A stretch of DNA of 64,000 nucleotides, from the NCBI RefSeq assembly GCF_014356525.2, contig NC_052505.1, positions 15,564,635-15,628,634 on the forward strand, read 5' to 3'. Position 1 is the stretch's first letter; every line of letters begins with the position of its first letter. Below are positions 21,242 through 30,871 of the stretch, piece by piece. Origin of the DNA: Nilaparvata lugens. Taxonomy: Eukaryota; Arthropoda; Insecta; Hemiptera; Delphacidae. A model generated the notes under the pieces. That model saw only the letters and a program-made list of their open reading frames with translations, had not been told where the DNA came from and did not search any database. The position numbers and the translations under genes are program-made.

Positions 21242-23643
21242 CTATATTCAGTTTTTCTCATTCGAACCGATAACGGTGTATCTATTATATTTTATATTTC
21301 TTAGGGCCCATAACACTCTCTCATATACAGGGTGTTTCAGAAGTAGTGTGGAACATTCTAAGGTATTGGTCCTGGATGATAGGAGACTACAAATGTCGTA
21401 TTTTAAGTGTCCTGTAAAGTTAATATGTAGGAGAAAGCTCGTTCATCACGATAGTGACTACATGATAGATACTATTTACTACTCGATAGGTATTACTACT
21501 ACAAAATTGACTGATATTCTGAAGTATAGTATTTCTCTATTTACACACTTGCATGTAGGTTTATGAATTGATTTTTTTCTTCAGATGTATTTATAATCTG
21601 TATAGGAAGTACAGTCTGTACAATTTTGGTCTTAAATATATCTGTTGTTCCCAAACTGATTTCATGTAAATAAATAAATAAATAAATGAAATATATAGTC
21701 CAAAGTCTATAGATAGAGGTCATGACACCAATGTTAATTTTGGAGCGAGATAATATGTCTGTTCCATAATATATCATATCAAAATATTCTACTTTATGTC
21801 TGTCTGTAGTTTTCTGCTCTTAAGCAGGTCCTTCTATATGGCAGCAGCCCTCCATTATGTATACTGTAATATTATACTAGACTATTATTCGTCATACTAA
21901 TAACACGTTAGCTGATCATCAACTCAGGCTAACAGCACGTAAACAAACTTTTTATCAAGCAACAAAATGACCGCGTGCCCAGACCTCTGTAGACCTTGAT
22001 ATTGTAGGAGACAAAACCTAGTATAGAATTCATCTCATGACTTTTGAAAATTGAATTGAACTGTAGTCGTTTTTAATAACGATTGAAGTAGGCCTTATCT
22101 AGTTGCTAAATATTATAATAAACTACTTCTATTGCTGCTGAACAGGTAGAATACCATAGTCTTGAATATGGAACAATGAAAATATTGGATAAGAATCAAT
22201 ATTGGTTTTATAGTTTCAACTCTTCAAAAATGCTAGAACAAACAATGAATTGTTAGCACTGAAAAGCTATGCATTGAAGATACACATTTGTCACCATTGT
22301 ACGTTGTTCAAATATTTTCTTTCAATATTTTTTTTCTCTTCTGTGTATTGGCTTAATTTAACTAAGTCCTTTCCGCAAAGAAAGTCTAGAACTTTCTGTT
22401 TAAAGTCTAGAACTTACCTAAATCCCGAGCTCGGAAACCGGCCATTTGTGTTGTTACAAACGTCAAAGATACATTCTTTTCTCAGGAATAAAAAATGAAA
22501 ATCTAAGTACTCTTTTTTTTAAATTGCTTACTTACGACATGTCTCGGCTATGATGCCATTATCAATTCAAGAGTAGCCCTAACGAAAAAGACAATTCTTT
22601 TCTCAGTATGTGAATACAATGTGGTAACCCTTTTGCATGTTATCTGTCGACTCTATACATCTTAGATAGAGTATCAGAGAGATCCTTGTGCAAACTTTGT
22701 ATTCTTTTCTCAGTGTCAAATGTTTTATTCGCGTTGATGCATGAATTAATGCCATTATTTTTGTTTGCACAGGGAGTGATTATTATTCACGAAGTCTATC
22801 CAGACGGAGCGGCAGCGAAAGATGGCCGATTAAAACCTGGTGATCAATTATTAGAAGTTAATAGCGAAGATTTCCGTAGTATTTCTCATAGTAAAGCTCT
22901 GGCGGCTCTTAGACAAACACCAGCAAAGGTGAGTTTAATAAAGCAAAGGTAGCAGTATATTCAACGCAATCTCTAAACTATGAAAAAATCATTCAATGTA
23001 TCCTCTACACCTTAGAATTATTCTCAAGATAAAATTAAATAGTGAACACTTTTTTCCAGGGATATGCACTTTAAGCTATGTGTTTTTTGACGTTGTGTTC
23101 AATGAATTTGATGGCAATAAAATTGTATTTATTTATTTGTTTTTGAGACATATCATTGGAGCAAACATACACTAGAAACACAACAATTTTGCAGAGCTTT
23201 CTTCGTACTGAAAATTAGAGAACAGAATTTTTTCAGTTGAGAATTATTGAAAAATACCACACCTTCAAAAATGTATGAACTTGCAGAGAAGAAAATTGCT
23301 GTAAAAGCTTCTGTCGGTATAAAACTCATTACTGTAACTGAGTAAAAACGATCTTCCTTCTCTGTTTTACTGTTGAATGAAGCTCTGAATTTTCATTTAG
23401 TTGCTAATTTCATTTATTATATATTTCTGTGAGTTTGTCCATATCAAAATTACAACTTGTTAATTTCAAAAATTTTGGTTTCATGTACTGGCCAACTTGA
23501 ATGTAGAGATCCCTCTCATGTTGATTTATTTTGATTGAAATAAGCTTTATTGAATACACCTTTTTAAATATATTTGTAAATTCTTCAATGTTGTATTTCA
23601 TCACGAACTGCTTACTATAAAATCACTTATTTGTTATTATCTA
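21242..23643 (+). repeat. Captured copy of 14997-17397
   Basis: This direct copy, at an offset of about 6245 bp, is bounded on both sides by satellite units. The part upstream of the exon differs from the source by only a handful of changes. The part downstream of the exon is visibly more diverged, with many substitutions and small indels in 22935-23110 versus 16680-16870. Confidence 0.92.
22773..22928 (+). CDS. Patj: Duplicate of Patj exon C inside a transposon
   Basis: This 156-nt exon copy encodes the same 52 residues as 16521-16676. It keeps an acceptor ('gtttgcacag') and the donor 'gtgagt', with phase 0 on both sides. It lies in the intron between the two halves of the following PDZ domain (exons 19399-19557 and 25698-25861). 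Included, it would insert 52 residues in frame after ISDV and give a domain with two second halves. Skipped, the normal PDZ is made. Whether it is spliced at all is unknown. It could be a silent copy, an alternative exon replacing 25698, or an assembly duplicate, although the flanking satellite and TIRs argue for a real event. Confidence 0.6.
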
Positions 23644-23699
23644 AAACAACTTGGAGTATTTTCCTTTAAAACAACTTGAAGTGTTTTCCTTTAAAACAA
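23643..23699 (+). repeat. Satellite remnant at right end of transposon
   Basis: Just over two 25-bp units of the 20529-21241 satellite follow the captured segment and run directly into 'aacaccaaaaccagctgtg', the inverted counterpart of the left subterminal sequence. Confidence 0.9.
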
Positions 23700-23966
23700 C
23701 ACCAAAACCAGCTGTGTATCTTGTTTAATAATATATCTATATGAATTTTCAAAGTTGTTAAGTCCTTTTTATTCACCGCTATAATGGAATGCTTTTATTG
23801 AATACATTGAATGCAGTAGTAGAACGAGAAACGTGAACGAGAGCTAATCTAAAAATGGAGACTTGTTACAATATTTATAATTATATTATAATTTGCTTAC
23901 TATTTACTAGGCAACTAGTACAGATGGTGATCTGTACTTTCTGTAGAGATATGACAGTATAGGTAA

Positions 23967-24545
23967 CGTTAAGGCTGTTCGATACACCTTTTTATTTTTA
24001 ATTGGATAATCTTTTTCAATATAATTGTTAAGATCATTATAAGAGTGAGAAAAAGTGGCAACTGAAATTTTTAAGTGGTCTAATAAGCGAGTAATGGGTT
24101 GTTGAAGTGCTAAACTCCGTTCTCTTTCCAGATCATAAACGGTTTCGAATTTCCCATTGGAGGTTTTTTAATACATTCAGTATATCATTGGCTTTGTTCT
24201 AATATGCGTTTTTTCGCGATTAATGCCAAAATAAACAAGTTATCGAATTCACAAAATATGTTACGTTTTCATTTATGAACGAAATGGTGAATAAAATGTT
24301 TTAGTTTGGAAAGATGCATTTTTTGAGTTTTTAAGAGAAGTTCTAATAATATAGTCGAAACCGTTTATGATCTGGAAAGAAAACGGAACCTGGAAAGTTA
24401 GCACTTCAACAACCCATAACTCGCTTATTAGACCACTTAAAAATTCCAGTTGCCACTTTTTATCACTCTTATAATGATCTTAACAATTATATTGAAAAAT
24501 ATTATTCAATTTAAATAATAAAAAAGACTACCGAACAGCCTTGAA
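23967..24545. mobile_element. MITE with about 190-bp inverted arms
   Basis: The ends 'aaggctgttcgatac' and 'accgaacagcctt' are inverted. The arms share 'ggtctaataagcgagt', 'gggttgttgaagtgctaa' and 'ccagatcataaacggtttcg' in inverse order. No coding capacity. It lies in the Patj intron. Confidence 0.85.
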
Positions 24546-24817
24546 CAAAAAACATAGTTTGAAAAAGGTGAAAAAATGTGTCAGTCACTGTAATTATTGA
24601 ATAATTGTTTCTAAATTTATTGGATTTAATATAAATTATTGAATTTAAATAAATTCTGTAACAAATTTCATAATGATTATATTGTCTTATCTTATTCTTA
24701 TTATTGTCTTACCTAGAATTATGAAACAAAAAAGAAGCAACAAGAAAGAAATTTTTTATACTCTGAGCTTTAATCATAAACCTTCATATTATAACCTCAT
24801 TTTATTAAAAGTTCACG

Positions 24818-25115
24818 GTACTACCATAGAGAAACATTAGCGTAAGTAGACATCCCATGGTATAGGGAATTTATGTCGCAACTTTTACTGTTATCTCAAT
24901 CCGATTAATGTCGATTATTGTCAATTTTTACTGTTTTGTTGGGGGTGAGAGTGTATGAACGGCACAATTTGAGAGACTACCAGCGTCACACAGCTTCATA
25001 GGAAAGAACTACGTGAACTATATCGGCTTGGGATAACAGTAAAAGTTGCGACATAAACGCCCTATACCATGGGATATCTACTTATGCTATCGTTTCTCTA
25101 TGGTACTACGCAAGT
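24818..25115. mobile_element. Foldback MITE
   Basis: The left arm 'ggtactaccatagagaaac' ... 'ccatggtatagggaatttatgtcgcaac' recurs in inverse at 25030-25115. The arms are about 70-80 bp with a loop of about 130 bp. Confidence 0.8.
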
Positions 25116-25534
25116 TAAGTCGCTTCTCGAGTCACCGCTCGACTCAACCGTGAGGTCGCAGAGACTAGAGTCGACTGGTCTGAGTGTCACCATAGAGTAA
25201 AGAAAACTATATTATATCTGTCATCTCCGGTGTCACCATTTGAAAACACATGCTGCTTCGCTAAGAGACTAGATTAATATAGGCCTATAACTGGTCATTA
25301 TTGTTTTAAATAATCTATTATTTATTTCATTTCACAATCACAATATCAAATTGAAGATTGGGAAAGAATCAACAGGATAAACCCATAAATGTTTCTCTCC
25401 TAATTTTGATGAAAATAGTCCAAATGAGCTATAAAAAATTATAGTTATATTTTATTTGTCAGGAGAATATATTTTTCAATGATTTCAATCAATTTTCAAA
25501 ATTGAGCTAAAATATTTTGTTAATTGGTTATATT

Positions 25535-25678
25535 TCTACATTGTTGGAAAACGATCTGGGAAAGTTGTGGAGGTAGAATGTGGAGGATAGCGATATCTGC
25601 TTTGTCGAATGATAGACAAGGATAGAAGCACCAATGTTAATCTAATACTGTTATTAAAAAGTGGACCTCACTATAGTG
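25535..25678 (+). repeat. Fragment of the long 'gtggacctcactatag' MITE
   Basis: The block 'ttgtcgaatgatagacaagg' ... 'accaatgttaatc' ... 'gtggacctcactatag' matches the right-hand part of the larger MITE family seen at 37, 48, 51 and 59-63 kb. It ends 20 bp before the acceptor of the next exon, so it supplies sequence next to the splice site. Confidence 0.75.
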
Positions 25679-25697
25679 CGTTTCTTTGTTGTTTTAG

Positions 25698-25861
25698 GTG
25701 CAAGGAGGTGCGGCCGGCACTGATGGAAGACTGATGAAGGGAGATCAAATTCTGGCCGTCAACGGCCAAGACCTGAAGGCGGCCAATCAGGAGGAGGCAG
25801 CTGCCGTACTCAAAACTACGGCCGGCAAAGTCACCATCAAGCTAGGCAGACTCAAAGCCAG
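25698..25861 (+). CDS. Patj: Patj/MPDZ exon E: second half of a PDZ domain
   Basis: The acceptor 'tgttgttttag' precedes GTG at 25698. The donor 'gttagt' follows 25861, leaving phase 2. The 54 codons begin VQGGAAGTDGRLMKGDQILA and run through the alpha-B helix QEEAAAVLKTTAGK to the last strand VTIKLGRLKA. Joined to exon 19399-19557 they form a complete PDZ similar to the MPDZ/PATJ domain ending GQVQLEIGRL-type. The phase-2 end fits two downstream acceptors: 38774 (last PDZ) and 29894 (alternative terminal exon). The intron starts with a long CT microsatellite. Confidence 0.93.
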
Positions 25862-25873
25862 GTTAGTTCCGCT

Positions 25874-25875
<2 letters not shown>

Positions 25876-25904
<29 letters not shown>

Positions 25905-25921
25905 CTCTCTCTCTTTCACTC
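25876..25921 (+). repeat. (CT)n microsatellite after a splice donor
   Basis: About 20 CT dinucleotides with few interruptions begin 15 bp inside the intron after exon 25698-25861. Length variation here could affect splicing of that donor. Confidence 0.9.
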
Positions 25922-26219
25922 ACTCTCTTCATCTCTCTATTATTATCACCAAAGCCTTCAATTTTTATCATCTCTCTTGATTATCACCATAGCCATCAAT
26001 TCTCTTCTTGCACATTTTTTAGTAGGTTAAACCCAAAGTGGCTTTCTTAATTTTTGAAGATTCAGATCGTTGTTTTCCTGATAATCAATTCCAAACATCT
26101 TGTAGTAAGCTAAACCCAAATTAAGTTTCTCAATCTGTAATAATACAGATCGTTGATTTTCAATTCCAAACCCTAAAAATGTTGATTGTGTTGCTATTTG
26201 CTTTATTTGAGAAAATTTG

Positions 26220-26567
26220 AGTTCAACATTAATTTATTCAAAAGTAACAATAACATAATCTGAATAAAATCAATTCATCTAACAGGCATAATACAGTGTT
26301 ATGAAAAATGTTCAGCAGTGATTCTTATTGTTTAGGCTTTTAAACATTTCAAACGGTTATCTAAATATTAAACAACTCGTCTAAGGGTGGTCACTAAATT
26401 TATTCAAATGTAATAATAACATAATGTGACTACAATCAATTCATCTCACGGGCATAATACAGTGTTACGAAAAATGTTTAGCAGTAATATTGTTATTGTT
26501 TAGGCATTTAAACATTTCAAACGGTTATCTAAATATTAAACAACTCGTCTTAGGGTGGTCACTAATG
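26220..26567 (+). repeat. Tandem duplication of about 174 bp
   Basis: The segment ending 'cgtctaagggtggtcactaa' (26394) is repeated immediately afterwards, ending 'cgtcttagggtggtcactaa' (26567), with about 10% divergence. Intronic and non-coding. Confidence 0.85.
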
Positions 26568-26699
26568 ACAGGACAAGTGTGTTGAACATGTGTTTACACA
26601 CAAATGTTCGTCATGCATGTTGTGTCATCAACGAGAGGCTTCAAACTACTGTATAAATAAGCCACCCTTAATCCCTGATGTGTAATTGATGAACATCAT

Positions 26700-26765
26700 A
26701 GCACAAATATTTGTCCAGTTCATGAATCGAACCCAGCTTTCTCTGACTGCCAGTCAGGTGACCAT
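26700..26765 (-). mobile_element. tRNA-derived SINE head (candidate)
   Basis: On the minus strand, CACCTGACTGGCAGTCAGAG can form an anticodon-like stem and loop. It is followed by GCTGGGTTCGATTC, a good T-arm/B-box. The D-arm/A-box is poor. No A-rich tail or target duplication was identified. Confidence 0.4.
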
Positions 26766-26929
26766 TTGTTAAATTTCTCGATTATGTTAATAATTTGAAA
26801 TGTTTTGAAAAATCAAAATTCTGATTCTAATATATTTATATCAAATTGAAAACAGTACAATAGATGAATACCATGTATGATATATAAGTAAAATGTATGA
26901 ATTCAGGGCTACTTCCTTGTATTTATAAA

Positions 26930-27150
26930 ATAGAATTATAGTACCCTTTAAAATTAATAAAATATTAATAAACAAGAATACAAATTGTAACGTAATTACT
27001 AGTTTCGGTGATCGCACCATCGTCAGGTTATAAAAAGAAATAATTACGATGGTGTGATCACCGAAACTAGTAATTACGTTACAATTTGTATTCTTGTTTA
27101 TTAATATTTTATTAATTTTAAAGGGTACTATAATTCTATTTTATAGATTT
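26930..27150 (-). repeat. Palindromic element with hammerhead-ribozyme-like core
   Basis: Two inverted arms of about 90 bp, nearly perfect, end in 'ttaaagggtactata'. On the minus strand 27002-27026 reads CTGACGA, then TGGTG-CGAT-CACC (stem-loop), then GAAAC, the layout of a hammerhead core. The usual GTC cleavage triplet after GAAAC is replaced by TAGTAATTAC. The + strand arm has lost CTG from its CTGACGA. Confidence 0.55.
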
Positions 27151-28690
27151 ATAAGTAATAAACACACTAAGATTCCAATCAACCCATAGATTCTTAACTA
27201 AAAATAACACGTTTTCATTTTGACAAGGCCACCTATCAATCTTCAACTATTAATTGTATTCTTCTGTTGTCAATACTATCTGTACACGAAATCTTTAGGA
27301 TAATTTATTGGTAACTCCAAAAGTTTGTTTCTATAATCCTCATGAATTTCCCAGGAAAATCTCATTGTTTTTTCTGATATTCATTTCCTTATTTTGTCAT
27401 TAGAAAAACCAATATAATTTTCAGGTTTATGGGTTATCTCCTTCAATGCATGTAATAAATTCTATTAGAATCAAAATTTTCGTGTAATTATGCACTTGGC
27501 ATCAGGTTCATTAAACTCTTCTCTCTCTATCAACTTTTCCACACACATCTAAAAACATCTTGAATGTCATCAATTTAAAATATGTTTGAATAGATTACAG
27601 AAAATTTAAGAGGCCCTAGGTAATGTCAGAGGCCCTGAAATTGATCTGGTGCAACCTGAAAACTCTGACACCAACCTGAGCCATCCAGGTTACTCGATAT
27701 AATTTTCATCACATGATCATTTTTTAATAATATATGAACAGGGAATATATTCATCTATCAACTTTACTTCAATAAGTATAACGAGATTATCAAACACTTT
27801 TCCACTATGACACTTCGATAGAGGTTCATTTTCAAATGAGCGTTCAATGTATGATCTAGCAGAGAAAAGGCTGAAGTTTCCCAATGTTCAAAACTTTTTA
27901 GAATTATTGTTTAGACTACTGCACATCTTTCAATAAGTCACTGTCTGCTTTTCAAGCTGCAAGCAAGGTGTTGGATTCGAACAGTTTGCTTCTCCAATTA
28001 GTTTCCAGATGATAAGATTCTTATTGCAATCACTTCATTAATGCGAACCAATACTATCTATACTCTGTACAAAATTACTTCTTACTTGGGATGGACATGC
28101 GCAGCAGAGAAAGTATTCAGCGGGAGGGATACAGAGGCGCGATGTTGCCGTTTTGAAGCGGCCAGCGTTCTCCAACTTCTAGTGACTGTTCATATGCTCA
28201 TGCTATGGATGCGAAGTTTCCTGTCTAAAAGCAGTCAAACGACTGACAAATTGGCAACTGTGCTTCTACCTATGACTCTATTAATCACTGTAATTGGCTG
28301 ATCTCCCTCCATTTCTCTGTGCCGCCTATTCCTCCAAGTCAGAAGTAATTTTGTACGGACTATAATCTGCGTTACATTCTGTCCGAATATCTCGACTGTT
28401 TCTAGAGTACAGATTGACTAGTTTCCTAGGACAGCGGACAGCTTTGCATGTAATTCAGAGATTTATTCTCATAAATCAACAAGCACGGCTTTCTTGTTCT
28501 CCTCATTTCCATCACCTACAATAAAACTAGGAAAAACACACAACCCAAAAGAATTATTGGAATTAATTGAAGTTGATATCATGGTCACTGTCCAAACTTT
28601 GCCATGACAACAAATAAAAGACATTCTATTATTTAATAGAATTGATGGTGATGTTGTGAAATCTCTCCATAGTAAAAAAACAAAGATATT
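27151..28690. other. Intron, no gene identified
   Basis: AT-rich intron. A G+C-richer block at about 28080-28240 with an 86-codon frame stands out, but it lacks recognisable domains and splice context and may be an old transposon piece. Confidence 0.4.
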
Positions 28691-28733
28691 GTCAATTTTC
28701 ACTATAATCAAAGATACAAACAAAGATGCATGA

Positions 28734-28801
28734 TGAAAACAAAGATATTGTCAAATTTCACTATAATATTATAGTGAAAATTGAAAATATCTTTGTTTTC
28801 T
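28734..28801. repeat. Short inverted repeat hairpin
   Basis: 'gaaaacaaagatattgtcaa' is followed after a 'ttcactataatattatagtgaa' centre by the inverse arm. A further copy of the arm lies at 28675-28710. Non-coding. Confidence 0.75.
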
Positions 28802-29059
28802 TATCATTCTTTTCTATATTGTGCAATCTTTCTTTAATTGAAATAAAAGTTGTCCATCCTACCAAATTAACAAATGAATTTGCTGGATTGTTTCGTGCTA
28901 GCAGCAACAGATGTTACTCGAAATATTGTTATATTGGTAAAATTTAAACCTTCCTAATACATTCCAGTTAAGGAGAAAGATATCAATATAAATAAAAGAC
29001 TTGACTAGTTAAGTTGAAACAGTTGAGAAATATAGTTGAATTTATGAGTTTACAATATT

Positions 29060-29700
29060 GTGACTGTTTCCCCTTTCCCCTTCCTTCAATGTGTACTTTA
29101 AATACCGTTGAACACAATAGAATATATCAAGTTGCCTCTTATTTCAGCCCAACATAACTAGTTTTAACTCTTCAAGAGCCATTTTCAAGTGTCAATAATT
29201 AATTTACACAACTTATTTGCCATTTTATTCCATCACAACACAATATTGCCATTATAACGTGGACCTCCGTGTAGAGTGTAGGTCGATTCTGAATGATTTT
29301 ATTTCAGCCCAATACAACTAGTTTTAACTCTTCAAAGTTTGCAGTATTGTGACTGTTACCCCTTTCCCCTTCATTCAATGTGTACTTTAAATACCGTTGA
29401 ACACAATAGAATATATCAAGTTGCCTCTTATTTCAGCCCGACACAACTAGTTTTAACTCTTCAAGAGCCATTTTCAAGTGTAAATAATTAATTTACAATT
29501 TTATTTCATCCCAACACAACACTGCCATTATAACGTGCACCTCCCTGTAGAGTGTAGGTCGATTCTGAAACATACAGTCTCTGTCGGAATGCTCTATATC
29601 CGATGGTTTCAACTCTTCAAGAGCCATTTTCAATCAATTATATTTATTTATCACTTGAAAATGGAAATAGAAGAGTTGAAACTAGTTGTGTTGTGGGTTA
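29060..29700. repeat. Clustered repeats around 'aactagttttaactcttcaa'
   Basis: The block 'tgtgactgtt.ccctttcccctt' to 'gagccattttcaagtgt' occurs at about 29060-29200 and again at 29340-29480. Extra partial copies lie at 29303 and 29605 and an inverted one at 29655-29692. Between them lie pieces of the 'cattataacgtg.acctcc' MITE family. This cluster ends about 200 bp before the candidate terminal exon. Confidence 0.75.
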
Positions 29701-29893
29701 AAATATAAGGGTTCTAGATATATCCCATTGTGTTTTTTTAATATTTTCAGTAGACCTAAAAATAGAAGTGAGTGTTCAAATATTGCCGTATCCATTCCGA
29801 TGAACTAAGGAAACGTTTTCAGCCTTTTGCCTGTTATAGTGCTTAGATAAGATGTAAGAAAATATGAAACATGAATGGTTGCTTTCTACGTAG

Positions 29894-30083
29894 GCTTGTC
29901 AGTTCAAACAACTCGATTCCTACAACGCCGTCCACTGAATGTTCTGTAGCTCAGCCTCCTCATTCCAATGCTATGGCAATCGACGAACCATCGGCTACTC
30001 TACAATCACATGGAAAGACAACAAAGTTACTCGACCAAATCGCTAGATGGTCGTTTCGAAAGAAAAAGCGATACAAAAAATGA
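29894..30083 (+). CDS. Patj: Candidate alternative 3'-terminal exon of Patj
   Basis: The possible acceptor 'gctttctacgtag' precedes 29894. The single G at 29894 completes the phase-2 codon AG left by exon 25698-25861 (giving Arg). The frame then stays open for 62 codons to TGA at 30081-30083. The peptide is Ser/Thr/Pro-rich (LVSSNNSIPTTPSTECSVAQ) and ends in a basic tail (RWSFRKKKRYKK). A polyadenylation signal AATAAA lies at 30270-30275. G+C is higher than in the flanking DNA. If used, the exon would replace the last PDZ domain with a basic tail. A chance open frame is possible, since one frame of 62 codons is not rare, but the phase match, composition and poly(A) signal agree. Confidence 0.45.
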
Positions 30084-30269
30084 ACTCACAAACATGAAAA
30101 CAGTTATTACTTACCTAAGTCACTTTCTAACTTGTCGTTCTACCATTCCTTCAATTTTATTTTTACTTTATATTGCACTTATGATCCAATCACCTCAAGG
30201 ATCTAGCTTTGTTTTTTAATGTTTTTATCCTTGAATTGTATCACATCAGAACACGTCCTTATCTTTAAT

Positions 30270-30275
30270 AATAAA
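30270..30275 (+). terminator. Candidate polyadenylation signal
   Basis: AATAAA lies 187 bp after the stop of the candidate terminal exon. Such hexamers are frequent in AT-rich introns, so this is supporting evidence only. Confidence 0.35.
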
Positions 30276-30338
30276 ATTCTACAACTACAGGTATTATTTT
30301 TTGCCCAATTTTAAATAGATTTTTATCAAAAAACATTA

Positions 30339-30871
30339 TACAGAGTGACACAGAATAACGGGAACTTTTAAAAACGTCATAAAACATTAGTGGGAAGGGC
30401 AAAAATGATTTTATTCGAACTAATGTAAAGTTCAAGACTTTCCATTTGAGAATTATTAGTAACATCTATCACTTTTTAACGATTACTTCTTTGAGATGAC
30501 TTCCTCCTGAACTAATACACTCTTGAAATCTGTGTTGACGATTCCTCATTGATCGCTGCAACATCTGAGTTTCCTGATCCCATGATCTGTCCACCTGCGA
30601 TTTTCTGTTTGTAGAGCTATCTCAAATCAAACTTTTCCGCAACTTGACCAATAATTTTTTGTTGAATCATAACAGACAATTAAAAAGGAAATTAACAATT
30701 TCCCAGCTGAAATGTTGCAGGAATCTCAACACAGATTTCAAGTCAAGAATCTCAAATTCTCAAATGGCAAGTCTTGAACTTACATTGTAGTTTGAATAAA
30801 ATCATTTTTGCCCTTCCCACTAATGGTTTATGACGTTTTTAAAAGTTCCCGTTATTCTGTGTCACCCTATA
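30339..30871. mobile_element. TIR element, about 530 bp, with long inverted arms
   Basis: The ends 'acagagtgacacagaataac' and the inverse 'gttattctgtgtcaccctat' begin inverted arms of more than 100 bp, including 'aagggcaaaaatgatttta'. The middle ('tgttgcaggaatctcaacacagatttca', and 'ttgacgattcctcattgatcgctgcaac' in inverse) is itself partly palindromic. A related fragment lies at 44341-44590. No open transposase. Confidence 0.85.

Larger units (their letters stand above)
19898..23777 (-). mobile_element. Mariner/Tc1-type transposon carrying a captured host exon
   Basis: The left end GGTGATTCAAAAAGTACTT and the right end (inverse, AAGTCCTTTTTATTCACC) are terminal inverted repeats. The similarity extends inward about 90 bp through 'agctggttttggtgttg' to 'ttaaaggaaaacactt'. 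Between them, in order, lie a minus-strand transposase remnant (20016-20530), a 25-bp satellite (20529-21241), 2.4 kb copied from the host gene (21242-23643) and two more satellite units before the right end. The element thus encloses a complete, splice-flanked PDZ exon taken from about 6.2 kb upstream. The TIR boundaries are judged by eye, and a TA duplication at the ends could not be confirmed. Confidence 0.75.

Noticed and set aside
14997..23643. The exon duplication as a pure assembly artefact
   Set aside because: The copies diverge in part, and the second is bounded by transposon satellite on both sides, which a simple haplotype duplication would not produce. Long-read confirmation is still wanted.
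28041..28301. 86-codon frame in a GC-richer block
   Set aside because: No domain, no consistent splice phase with the Patj exons, and no poly(A) context. Listed only as unassigned intron.
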